From Bifidobacterium asteroides (GTDB lineage Bacteria > Actinomycetota > Actinomycetes > Actinomycetales > Bifidobacteriaceae), in contig NZ_QGLK01000004.1 of NCBI RefSeq assembly GCF_003202755.1, forward strand, positions 310,001-374,000: a stretch of DNA of 64,000 nucleotides, in the 5' to 3' direction. Position numbers and translations under genes: made by a program. This document shows positions 46,188 to 54,757 of this stretch, in pieces. Position 1 is the stretch's first letter, and each line of letters begins with the position of its first letter. Under the pieces are notes generated by a model. The model saw only the letters and a program-made list of their open reading frames with translations, was not told the origin of the DNA and ran no database searches.

Positions 46188-47633
46188 ATGAACCTGAGCC
46201 GAATCACCCCAGTCATCCCCCTCAATCCCTTGGACGGACGTTACCGCAGACAGACTGCCGATCTGGTGGAATATCTGAGCGAACCTGCCTTGAACCGCGA
46301 GCGCATGCGGGTCGAGGTCGAATGGATGATCATGCTGGCCAACGGCTACCAGGGCAACGGCCAGCATCCGGTTCTACCGGGCGTAGAGCCTCTGACCGAG
46401 GCAGAACAGGCCTACCTACGAGCCATACCCGAGGATTTCGATGCCGACGGCATCGCCGAACTGGCGGGCATCGAAGCCCAGACCCACCACGATGTCAAAG
46501 CTGTGGAATACTACATCGACCGCCGTCTGGAGGCAGCAGCCACAGCACTTGGCCGCGAGTCCCAACTGCCGAGGCTGACACCCTTGGTCCATTTCGCCTG
46601 CACCAGCGAGGACATCAACAACCTGGCCTATGCCCGTTGCATCCGAGGCGGAGTCGAACAGGTCTGGCTCCCCAAGGCCACCCGGATCGAGGATCATCTG
46701 GCTACCATGGCGGAACAATACCGTGATTTGCCCATGCTCGCCCTGACCCACGGCCAGCCGGCCACACCCACTACCCTGGGCAAGGAGATGGCGGTCTACG
46801 TCCACCGACTGCACCGGCAGTTGGACCGGATCCGCAATCAGGACTACATGGGCAAGATGAATGGCGCCACTGGAACCTTTGGCGCCCATCTGGCCGCCCT
46901 GCCGCAGGTGGATTGGATCGATCTGACTCGGACTTTCATCGTGGAACGAATGGGCCTGGTCTGGAACCCACTGACCACCCAGATCGAGTCCCACGACTGG
47001 CAGGCCGAACTCTTCAGCAACATTGCTCACCTGGGCCGGATCCTGCATAACCTGGCCGTGGATGTCTGGATGTACATCTCCCGCGGCGTCTTCGCCCAGG
47101 AACCCGTCAAAGGCGCAACAGGGTCCAGCACCATGCCCCACAAGATCAACCCCATACGCTTCGAGAACGCCGAAGCCAATCTGGAGATCTCAGGAGCCCT
47201 GCTGGACACCCTGGCCACCACCCTGACCGAAACCCGCTGGCAGCGGGACCTGACCGACTCCACCACCCAGCGCAACATCGGTTCGGCCCTGGGCTACAGC
47301 ATGCTGGCTCTGGACAACCTGGACAGCGGCCTGCAGACCATCCACCCTGACAAGGCCCTGATGGCCCGCGAGCTGGACAGTAACTGGGAGGTCCTGGGCG
47401 AGCCCATACAGACGGCCATGCGGGCCGCTGGATTGGCTGGACGTACAGGCATGGATCATCCCTATGAGCAGGTCAAAGAGCTGATGCGGGGCAAGAGGAT
47501 CGGCCGGGAGGATGTCGAGAACTTCATCAATGGCCTTGACCTGGACCAGGACACGGCAAGTCGGCTCAAGGCCTTGACGCCGGCAACCTACACCGGCGCA
47601 GCCGGAACCTTGGTGGACTTCGATCGCGACTGA
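46188..47633 (+). CDS. purB: Adenylosuccinate lyase
   Basis: 481 residues, ATG 46188 with GGAGG close upstream. PurB cleaves SAICAR and adenylosuccinate, releasing fumarate, in purine synthesis. Motifs: IPLNPLDGRY at the start, HDVKAVEYYID, TSEDINNLAY, HGQPATPTTLGKE, and the fumarase-superfamily signature GSSTMPHKINPIRFENAEAN. The C-terminal domain is full length. The gene is followed 2 bp later by the flippase-like gene. Confidence 0.95.
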   Translation: MNLSRITPVIPLNPLDGRYRRQTADLVEYLSEPALNRERMRVEVEWMIMLANGYQGNGQHPVLPGVEPLTEAEQAYLRAIPEDFDADGIAELAGIEAQTHHDVKAVEYYIDRRLEAAATALGRESQLPRLTPLVHFACTSEDINNLAYARCIRGGVEQVWLPKATRIEDHLATMAEQYRDLPMLALTHGQPATPTTLGKEMAVYVHRLHRQLDRIRNQDYMGKMNGATGTFGAHLAALPQVDWIDLTRTFIVERMGLVWNPLTTQIESHDWQAELFSNIAHLGRILHNLAVDVWMYISRGVFAQEPVKGATGSSTMPHKINPIRFENAEANLEISGALLDTLATTLTETRWQRDLTDSTTQRNIGSALGYSMLALDNLDSGLQTIHPDKALMARELDSNWEVLGEPIQTAMRAAGLAGRTGMDHPYEQVKELMRGKRIGREDVENFINGLDLDQDTASRLKALTPATYTGAAGTLVDFDRD

Positions 47634-47635
47634 CC

Positions 47636-50107
47636 ATGACCCCGTCCCAGTCGACCATTACTCCCGAGGACACCGATTCCGCCGACCCTGTACAGCCAGA
47701 CCAGGTCGTCATCCGGGATACCCCGCCCCAACGGGTCCATGATGCCGAGGACCTGCTTCGAGCCCTGGCAGCTCTGATCCTGGGAATTCTTGTCACTCTG
47801 GCAGCTATCTACTTGAAAGGCATAGCCGCAGGGGTCGAGTCGGACATGCGCCAGGCCGGCAATGCCATGGACTGGCTCATGGACGTACCCACCGCCTTCC
47901 TGCAGCAGGCAGTAACTGTGACCGTGGTCCTGGCTGTGCTCGTCCACCTGCTGGTCAACAGGGAGTGGGTCCAAGCCATCACTGCCCCCCTTGCCATGTT
48001 CCTAGGATTCGGGCTGGTCATGCTGACCTCCAACCTGATCCTGAAAGCGGGCAACCCCACCCTGATCGCCTCATTCAGTTCGCAGAACGCCATAGGATCG
48101 CCTGTTCTGCTGCCTGACTTCTATGCCGGTCTGGCAGCTTTCCTGAGCGCAGCCGGACCCCGTCGCCTGCGCAGCTCGGTCAAATGGGGATGGAACGCTC
48201 TATACATCGTGGCCGTCATCATGGTCGCCATATCCTCCAATTCGGCCAGCGGTGTCCTGGTCTCGCTAATTCTGGGACGAATCATGGGCATGATCGTCCG
48301 ATACCTGGCGGGCACACAGAACAAGGGCGCCTGGGGGCAGGGAGTGGTACAGGCCATAGCCTCCATCGGCATCCACGCCGCCAGCCTGGAACGTCAGGAT
48401 CCCAGTCTGGACTCTGATGGACAGCCCTTGCCCGCCCTCGACGACGACCTTATCGAAGCCTCCCGCATCTACAGGGCCCAAGACAGGGATGGCCGCAACT
48501 ACACGGTGTCGGTCATGGACGGCCAGCTGCACACCATGGGTTATCTGATGCAGCTCTGGCAGTGGATCAAGCTGTCCGGAGTCTCTATGCGCCGGGACCG
48601 GTCGGTCAGAAACTCCATGCAACACCACATGGCTATGCTGGTTGAATTGCGGGACCTGGGTCTGACGACACTGCATCCCTATGGCCTGGCTGAGAGCGCG
48701 GAATCCTCAATCCTGGTCCTGGAGGATGATGTCCACCTTCGGCCCTTGGAACCCGGGAGCTTGGACACAGACAGGGCCGAGCAGCTGATGGATTACCTTC
48801 GCCGGGCCAACGAGCGCGGCTTTACACACCGCCGCATACGCCCGGAGACTCTGGCCATGGACCAGTCAGGCTCCATGGTCATCGCCGGCTGGGAGAACGG
48901 CGACAGCGCCAGCTCACAGGCCAACATCGCCCTGGACCGGATCCAGCTTCTGACCTTGATTGCCACGCTGATCGGCGTAGATCAAGCCATCGAGGCGGCC
49001 CGTGCCTCCTGGGGGGTCAAGACCCTGGTGAGCCTGTCGCCCTTCTGTCAGATGGTGGCCATTCCCTCACAGACCCAGGCCCTGCCCGGCTGGGATCGAC
49101 AGATCCTGACTGACCTGCGCAAGCAGTTGCGGGCCCTGGCTCCTCCTGAGTCGGTGGCGGAGACTGGTCAGGTGACCCTTTCCCGCTTCAGTCTGCGCAG
49201 CTTCGTGGCCCTGGCCCTGTTGGTAGTGGCAGTGGCGGTCATCGTCACCCAGTTCAACCTGCCCCAGGTCATCAGTGCCGTCCGCAACGCCAACCCTTGG
49301 ATGGCCGGGCTGTCCTTCCTGCTGGGGTCGCTGTCATGGGTAGGCTGTGCCATCACTCTGGGAGTCTTCATCGACCCTGCCAAGCGCGACTTCAGAGGCA
49401 TCTTCCTGTCCCAGGTCGCCTCCTCGTTCACCTCGGTCTCCATGCCCGCCGGGGTAGGACCGGCCTTCGTCAATTTGCAGTTCCTGCGGCGGGACGGGTA
49501 TGACAACACCATGGCCACAGCCATCATGAGCGCTGTGGTGGCCGTCCAGTTCGCAACGACTTTCTGCCTGCTGATCGTCATCGGCCTCTTTACCGGCCGC
49601 AACACCCTATCCGGTATGATCCCCACCAACACCCTGGTCATCGTCATCGGAACGGTAGCCATCATCGCGGCCCTGATCATGGCCGTGCCTTACACGAGGC
49701 GGCTGGTCATGGAGAAGCTGATGCCCATTGTGGCCTCCTATGCCCGCCACCTTGTAGAGATTCTGACTCAGCCCAGGCAGCTTGTGGTGGCCGTGCTTGG
49801 GGCCGTACTGCAGTCTGCCGCCCTGGGCATGAGTTTCTGGGCCGCCCTGATGGCCTTCGGTTGCAGGACCAACGTTTTCGAGACCACCTTCGTCTTCCTC
49901 CTGGCCAACACGCTAGGCTCGGCTGTCCCCACCCCTGGTGGACTGGGAGCCATAGAGGCAGTGCTGTTCTCGGCTTTCCGTCTGGCCGGCGTTCCCTCGG
50001 GCGTGGCCATCTCGGCCACTCTGGTCTTCCGAGTGGTCACCTACTGGCTGCGCATCCCCCTTGGAGCCCTGGCCATGCGCTGGCTGAGCAACCACAATCG
50101 CATCTGA
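47636..50107 (+). CDS. Large flippase-like membrane protein with kinase-like middle
   Basis: 823 residues, ATG 47636. The N-terminal membrane part has about five helices (ALAALILGILVTLAAIYLKGI, VTVTVVLAVLVHLLV, and so on). A cytoplasmic middle region (about 240-510) resembles a reduced protein-kinase fold (VSVMDGQLHTMGYLMQLW, ESAESSILVLEDDVHL, RGFTHRRIRPETLAMD) without a clear catalytic set. The C-terminal part is an LPG-synthase/UPF0104-type membrane domain with seven or eight helices (SMPAGVGPAFVNLQFLRRDGY, AVPTPGGLGAIEAVLFS). Such proteins are linked to lipid flipping. Function is inferred from topology. Confidence 0.78.
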   Translation: MTPSQSTITPEDTDSADPVQPDQVVIRDTPPQRVHDAEDLLRALAALILGILVTLAAIYLKGIAAGVESDMRQAGNAMDWLMDVPTAFLQQAVTVTVVLAVLVHLLVNREWVQAITAPLAMFLGFGLVMLTSNLILKAGNPTLIASFSSQNAIGSPVLLPDFYAGLAAFLSAAGPRRLRSSVKWGWNALYIVAVIMVAISSNSASGVLVSLILGRIMGMIVRYLAGTQNKGAWGQGVVQAIASIGIHAASLERQDPSLDSDGQPLPALDDDLIEASRIYRAQDRDGRNYTVSVMDGQLHTMGYLMQLWQWIKLSGVSMRRDRSVRNSMQHHMAMLVELRDLGLTTLHPYGLAESAESSILVLEDDVHLRPLEPGSLDTDRAEQLMDYLRRANERGFTHRRIRPETLAMDQSGSMVIAGWENGDSASSQANIALDRIQLLTLIATLIGVDQAIEAARASWGVKTLVSLSPFCQMVAIPSQTQALPGWDRQILTDLRKQLRALAPPESVAETGQVTLSRFSLRSFVALALLVVAVAVIVTQFNLPQVISAVRNANPWMAGLSFLLGSLSWVGCAITLGVFIDPAKRDFRGIFLSQVASSFTSVSMPAGVGPAFVNLQFLRRDGYDNTMATAIMSAVVAVQFATTFCLLIVIGLFTGRNTLSGMIPTNTLVIVIGTVAIIAALIMAVPYTRRLVMEKLMPIVASYARHLVEILTQPRQLVVAVLGAVLQSAALGMSFWAALMAFGCRTNVFETTFVFLLANTLGSAVPTPGGLGAIEAVLFSAFRLAGVPSGVAISATLVFRVVTYWLRIPLGALAMRWLSNHNRI

Positions 50108-50205
50108 AGAGCCCCTCGAACAGGCCCAATCCCGACGGCCTCAAAAATCGCTTGATGAAATGTCGGAAACCCCCGGAAAATGCGGTGTTTGGGCCTAATC
50201 TGCGG

Positions 50206-50211
50206 TAATAT
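50206..50211 (+). promoter_or_regulatory. Possible -10 box of the HU gene
   Basis: TAATAT lies about 66 bp before the HU start. No good -35 hexamer is seen at 16-18 bp upstream, so the call is weak. The rest of the 169-bp gap shows no gene. Confidence 0.3.
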
Positions 50212-50276
50212 CAGTCATTGACCGTTGGGCTTTCCCCAAATCAAGCAATGGGAGGCCCCCGAAAGAAGGATGTTCT

Positions 50277-50564
50277 ATGGCATACAACAAGTCTGATCTC
50301 GTTTCGAAGATTGCGCAGAAGTCTAACCTGACCAAGGCTCAGGCGGAAGCTGCTGTCAACGCCTTCCAGGATGTCTTCGTCGAGGCCATGAAGTCCGGTG
50401 AGGGTCTGAAGCTGACCGGTCTGTTCTCGGCCGAGCGTGTCAAGCGTGCCGCCCGCACCGGACGCAATCCCCGCACCGGTGAGACCATCAAGATTCCGGC
50501 CAGCTATGGCGTGCGTATCTCTGCCGGCTCGTTGCTGAAGAAGGCCGTCACCAACAAGAAGTGA
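50277..50564 (+). CDS. hup: HU-family DNA-binding protein
   Basis: 95 residues, ATG 50277 with AAGGA 7 bp upstream. HU bends and compacts DNA as a dimer. Family features: AYNKSDLVSKIAQKSNLTKAQAEAAVNAF, GEGLKLTGLFSAERVKRAARTGRNPRTGETI with the DNA-gripping arm, and IPASYGVRISAGSLLKKAV. No long basic tail is present. A terminator follows directly. Confidence 0.96.
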   Translation: MAYNKSDLVSKIAQKSNLTKAQAEAAVNAFQDVFVEAMKSGEGLKLTGLFSAERVKRAARTGRNPRTGETIKIPASYGVRISAGSLLKKAVTNKK

Positions 50565-50579
50565 AACCAGCCTTTCCGC

Positions 50580-50625
50580 AAGGGCCTTGGCATTCATCCA
50601 CGGATGCCAAGGCCCTTCTTGTTAT
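50580..50625 (+). terminator. HU terminator
   Basis: The 14-nt arms 50580-50593 and 50604-50617 are perfectly complementary around a 10-nt loop and are followed by cttgttat. It begins 15 bp after the HU stop. Confidence 0.85.
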
Positions 50626-50662
50626 GTGAGGCCTGACGAAGCCCCTCACTGCAAACATGACC

Positions 50663-52090
50663 TTAGGCGCGCGGCTCTGCGGCACTCTTCAGGAAATCCA
50701 TCAGGGAGCGGTATCGGGGTGGGCCCAGATGGTCGAAGGGGTCGGGCAGGTCCACTTCGACTCGGCGAGAACCACCCAGGACCAGGTGGCTCCAGTCGCA
50801 TGACCATGTGCGTGTCCCCCGGTCTGCGGCGCGGACGAAGTCGCCACGCAGACGGGCCCGGGTATCCTTTGGAGATTGATCCATGGCGCGCTCTACCTCG
50901 GAGTCGTCGACCGGCGAGCGCATGAGCCCATGCCCGACCAGGCCAGGGTAGGATCTTCCCGCGCTCAAATCGTGATAGTCCAAGTCCAGAGCCTCGGCCA
51001 GATCCCGCCCGGCGCCACGTCGACTCAGGCCTTGAAGCAGCCGCAGCTTGGCAGCCCAATCCACCCAGTCAGCCAGGTCCCGCCAACGCCCCGCATCCAG
51101 CGCATCCAAGGCGGACCTCCAAAGTTGCAGGGCACGCAGAGCCTGGGACCGGTCGATGCCTATATCCTCCTCCTGATCCACCAAGGCCCTGCAGGCCGAC
51201 CAATAGGCCTCTTGCAGACCCAGAGCACTGATGCCGCCGGTCTTCGTCGAAGCCTCCAGCTCCAGGGTGACCCGGCCGGTCCGATCCCGGCTGACGGCTC
51301 GGACTGCTGTACTGGGATCAGCCAGGGCCCAGTCGGCCAGGTCTGACCGTCGGCCCCGACGACAGGCCTGCTCGATCAGGTTGAGGACCAGGTGGGTACT
51401 GGCCATCTTGAACCAAGTGGCCAACGGCGACCGGTTGGTATCCCCTACGATCACATGCAGACGCCGCCATCGTTCAGGATCGGCCAGAGGCTCGTCACGG
51501 GTGTTGACCATGGGACGGGCACGGGTGGTGGCCGAGGAGACCGCTTCGTCAAGAAAGTCAGCCCGCTGGCTGAGCTGGAACCCATCGGGACTCAGACGAC
51601 CCGCCCCGGTGATCAGCTGCCGTGTGACAAGAAAGGGAACCAGGCAGGCTCCAATCATGTCCAGGGGGACCCTCCGGTCCAGCAGGTAATTCTCATGGCA
51701 GCCGAAGGCATGGCCCTGGGCATCCACATTGTTGGCAAACACATGAACCTTTACAGGCCTGCCCAGGTTCTCTGACAGGTACTTCCGGGCGCGCTCCGCA
51801 AGGTCGGTCATGATTCGTTCCCCGGCCAGCACCTGAGTCAGGGCTGTCAGTGGATCACGGGCCTCTGCCGTGGCATACTCCGGGTGGGATCCCACGTCCA
51901 GATAGAGTCGGGCACCATTGGGCAGATAGATGTTGGTTGACCCGTGCTTCTCAATCAGAGGGCGGAACATGGCCATGGCCACCCTGCCGGCGGCATATGG
52001 GCCACCAGCGCCGGTCAGGCTCAGTCCATACTCGGTCTCGATGCCGAATATCCTGCGAAAGTCCGAGTCAGTCCCCTGCCCGTCCGCCAT
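50663..52090 (-). CDS. pafA: Pup-protein ligase PafA
   Basis: 475 residues, ATG 52090, 3 bp after the pup stop. PafA attaches Pup through its C-terminal glutamate to lysines of target proteins, using ATP. The family pattern is clear: RIFGIETEYGLSLTG at the start (metal and ATP glutamates), NGARLYLDVGSHPEYATAE, HVFANNVDAQGHAFGCHENYLLDR, HVIVGDTNRSPLATWFK and the C-terminal domain. FGIETEYG distinguishes it from Dop (MGTETEYAI here). It works with pup, dop and arc in the same locus. Confidence 0.96.
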   Translation of the reverse strand: MADGQGTDSDFRRIFGIETEYGLSLTGAGGPYAAGRVAMAMFRPLIEKHGSTNIYLPNGARLYLDVGSHPEYATAEARDPLTALTQVLAGERIMTDLAERARKYLSENLGRPVKVHVFANNVDAQGHAFGCHENYLLDRRVPLDMIGACLVPFLVTRQLITGAGRLSPDGFQLSQRADFLDEAVSSATTRARPMVNTRDEPLADPERWRRLHVIVGDTNRSPLATWFKMASTHLVLNLIEQACRRGRRSDLADWALADPSTAVRAVSRDRTGRVTLELEASTKTGGISALGLQEAYWSACRALVDQEEDIGIDRSQALRALQLWRSALDALDAGRWRDLADWVDWAAKLRLLQGLSRRGAGRDLAEALDLDYHDLSAGRSYPGLVGHGLMRSPVDDSEVERAMDQSPKDTRARLRGDFVRAADRGTRTWSCDWSHLVLGGSRRVEVDLPDPFDHLGPPRYRSLMDFLKSAAEPRA

Positions 52091-52093
52091 GGA

Positions 52094-52297
52094 TCACTGG
52101 CCGCCCTTCTGGACGAAGCCCTGTACATACTCCTTGGCATTGGTCTCCAGGGTGGTCTCAATGTCATCCAGGACGGCATCCAGGTCGGATCCAGCCGCCT
52201 GGACCTGTTCCTGTGCCCTAGTCTGCGGCAGATCCTCTTCCTGCTCCTGCTGCTGCCCGGCTGCCATGCGCCGTCCCTGCTGGGATGCCTCAGCCAT
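52094..52297 (-). CDS. pup: Prokaryotic ubiquitin-like protein Pup
   Basis: 67 residues, ATG 52297. A disordered, Gln/Glu-rich small protein with the hallmark C-terminal motif FVQKGGQ. The last residue is Gln, so Dop must deamidate it to Glu before ligation. The central coil [19 protein letters not shown] matches the ARC-binding helix. It lies between an inositol-monophosphatase-like gene and pafA. Confidence 0.96.
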   Translation of the reverse strand: MAEASQQGRRMAAGQQQEQEEDLPQTRAQEQVQAAGSDLDAVLDDIETTLETNAKEYVQGFVQKGGQ

Positions 52298-52321
52298 GGT
52301 CGCTCTCCTTTCCGGAGCGGA

Positions 52322-53158
52322 TCAGCGCCCGCTCAGATACGTATTCAGATCCTCCGCGATGAGTCCGTTGGTGGCCACCACGTCGTTGCTGCCCTCCCAA
52401 CGCACATGCCCGCCGTCCCAGCGCCAGAGGGTGCCCTTGGCCTCCCGGACCACGACAGCCGCTGCAGAGACGGCAGGGATGTCCCAGGAGTGCAAGGCCG
52501 GTTCGAAGTAGGCGTCGTAGCTGCCGTCCGCCACCCGGCACAGGTCCAGCGAGACCGGACCGACGCGCTTGATGTCGGCAGGCTTGCCGGCCATGCGCGA
52601 GACGATCTGCAGGACCTTTTCGGACTCGTTGGGGAAGTAGGACATGCCGAAGCTGATTACTGATCCGGTCAGGGTGGTCATCGTGGAGGGGATGATCTTC
52701 TCCCGCTTGTCGCCCACAATGGTCCGTCGGATCCTAATAGCGCCCTGGCCCTTGGCAGCCAGATAGGTCAGGCCCAGGACCGGTGCATGCACGATGCCCA
52801 GAACCGGCGAAGCGTGGCCCTTCTCGTCCACGGCGAACAGAGAAATGGTAAGCGTCCATTCGGCCATGTTGCGCACATAGTTGACCGGGCCGTCGATGTG
52901 GCCCAGACACCAGTAGCGACCGCCTGGATGCCGGTTGCCGGCCTCCTCCTCCCAGAAGCCATCCATGGGGTCCAGGGCGGCGATCTTGGTTCGGCAGTAG
53001 CGGATCAGACGCGTATCGATGCCCGGCGAGAACTGGGTGCCCTGGCCGATGGCTGAGGTAGAGCGGGGATCGTGAGGGTTGATCTGGTCCTGAAGGGCAT
53101 GACGGCCGGCCTCCACGGCAATGGTGGCGGCCTGCATGGCCAAATCGCGCAATTCCAT
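52322..53158 (-). CDS. Inositol monophosphatase-like protein with degenerate active site
   Basis: 278 residues from ATG 53158 (MELRDLAMQAATIAVEAGR); a TTG reading to 53176 is less likely. The fold is that of inositol monophosphatase/HisN enzymes: FWEEEAG supplies one metal glutamate, and SWDIPAVSAA the later aspartate. The central DPxDGT motif, however, reads GHIDGP: the first metal-binding Asp is Gly and the catalytic Thr is Pro. It may have altered or no phosphatase activity. It sits inside the pupylation locus, between dop and pup. Confidence 0.72.
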   Translation of the reverse strand: MELRDLAMQAATIAVEAGRHALQDQINPHDPRSTSAIGQGTQFSPGIDTRLIRYCRTKIAALDPMDGFWEEEAGNRHPGGRYWCLGHIDGPVNYVRNMAEWTLTISLFAVDEKGHASPVLGIVHAPVLGLTYLAAKGQGAIRIRRTIVGDKREKIIPSTMTTLTGSVISFGMSYFPNESEKVLQIVSRMAGKPADIKRVGPVSLDLCRVADGSYDAYFEPALHSWDIPAVSAAAVVVREAKGTLWRWDGGHVRWEGSNDVVATNGLIAEDLNTYLSGR

Positions 53159-53248
53159 ACTTCTCTTCTCTTTCAAACGGGTGGTCGAGGCATTGCCGAC
53201 CGTGGTCCACCGGTGGTCGTCCGGTCGGATATCGGACTGTTTTCTGCG

Positions 53249-54757
53249 CTATGAGCAGTATATGTCGCGGTCATCCCGGCAGGAAGACCGTGTGTGACCC
53301 AGCGGATCGGACAGGTCCACAACCCTGGTCCCAGGCTCTCCCTCCGGCCCCTGCTCCTCCAGAATGACACGACTCCAAGAGACGGCCCTGACCGCATCAG
53401 GGCAGCGGTGGAGCAGCTGGGAACGGCACCAGGCCCGGGTCTGTTCCGGCCCGTGATCCATGGCCCTGGCGATCTGGTCGGGATCCGCCAGTCGCAGGAT
53501 GGATCCTCTGAGTCGCCAGGGCAAATCACGGCCAGGATCCACCCGTGCCCAGGCCAAATCCAGGGCCGCCAGACGGGGATCCGACCAGTCCGGCATGGCC
53601 CGGCGGCGGCGCAGGCGCTCCAAGAGCTGCCATTTGAGCAGCCATTCCAATCTTCCTGCCTGATCGGTCATAGTAAGACGAGCCTCGTCGTCGCCCGAAC
53701 GCACCACAGCCAGATCCTTGAGCACCTGGTCCCAAAGGTTCAAAACCCGATTGTCGGCACAACCTGGCCGGTCGGCATCCCGTCTGGTCTGGCGGGCCGC
53801 ATCCAGCAGTGCCTTTTGGATGGTCAGCGCATCGGCACATCCTCCGTTTGCCAGCGCAAGCGGCTTGGCCAAAGTGACATCACGGGAAACCGCGTGCAGT
53901 GCAGACACCGGATCATCCAGAGTCCAGCGGTCCAACAGCTTATCGATCTGACGGGTCGAATCGCCTTCGGATTCCAAGAGTCCCAGCAACAGATCGGTGG
54001 TCCCCAGCTTGAGAACCAGGGGCGCATCCAGACGGTTGGCATCGCCCACAATTACATGGAGACGGCGACTGTCCGGCCCTGCATGCGACTCGTCCCTGGT
54101 ATTGATGATTGGCCGCCCGAAGGTGGTCTGCAGTCCAATGCGGCTGGTCAGATAGTCGGCGCGCTGGCTGAGCTGGAAGCCGGCCTCCTCGCTCCTGGGT
54201 CCCAGACCCACTCTGCCCGAACCGGTGTAGATCTGCCGGGTGACGAAATGAATGGTCATCAGGGCCGCTACTCTGGCGAAGGGCACCGCCCTATCCATCA
54301 AATAGTTCTCATGCGATCCCCAGGCGGCACCCTTGCCGTCCACATTGTTCTTATAGATGGCCAAGCCTCCGGCCTTTTCTGCGGCTTGGGCCATTATCCG
54401 GTCACCTGCGCGGTCCTGGACCAGCGCATCGAAGGCATTCACTGTTTCCGCCGAGGCATACTCGGGATGGGCATGATCCACGTAAATGCGAGCGCCATTG
54501 GGAGCTGCCACATCGATCAGCCGGGCGCCGGGCGCATCAGTGAGCATGCTCGGAGCGGCAGCGGAGCGCGGCAGCCGACCTCCCCTGGCATCATTGACCG
54601 GATCCTCACCCCCGTAGTCCCAGCGAATGTGGGCCAGGTCCGGCTGGGCGGCGGCTCCTACCAGACGCAGGGCCAAAGCACGTGGATCAGCGCCGGGATC
54701 CTGGGGGTCGGCAATTGCGTACTCCGTCTCGGTGCCCATGACCCGTCCGGAACTCAT
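53249..54757 (-). CDS. dop: Pup deamidase/depupylase Dop
   Basis: 502 residues from ATG 54757, chosen because AGGAG lies 7 bp upstream and the ATGA overlap with arc is kept; a GTG at 54763 is in frame. Dop converts Pup's C-terminal Gln to Glu and can remove Pup from proteins. Family features: VMGTETEYAI, a Dop loop region (about 40-75), NGARIYVDHAHPEYASAE, KNNVDGKGAAWGSHENYLMDR and HVIVGDANRLDAPLVLK. It is distinguished from PafA by the TETEYAI motif and insertions. Confidence 0.95.
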   Translation of the reverse strand: MSSGRVMGTETEYAIADPQDPGADPRALALRLVGAAAQPDLAHIRWDYGGEDPVNDARGGRLPRSAAAPSMLTDAPGARLIDVAAPNGARIYVDHAHPEYASAETVNAFDALVQDRAGDRIMAQAAEKAGGLAIYKNNVDGKGAAWGSHENYLMDRAVPFARVAALMTIHFVTRQIYTGSGRVGLGPRSEEAGFQLSQRADYLTSRIGLQTTFGRPIINTRDESHAGPDSRRLHVIVGDANRLDAPLVLKLGTTDLLLGLLESEGDSTRQIDKLLDRWTLDDPVSALHAVSRDVTLAKPLALANGGCADALTIQKALLDAARQTRRDADRPGCADNRVLNLWDQVLKDLAVVRSGDDEARLTMTDQAGRLEWLLKWQLLERLRRRRAMPDWSDPRLAALDLAWARVDPGRDLPWRLRGSILRLADPDQIARAMDHGPEQTRAWCRSQLLHRCPDAVRAVSWSRVILEEQGPEGEPGTRVVDLSDPLGHTRSSCRDDRDIYCS

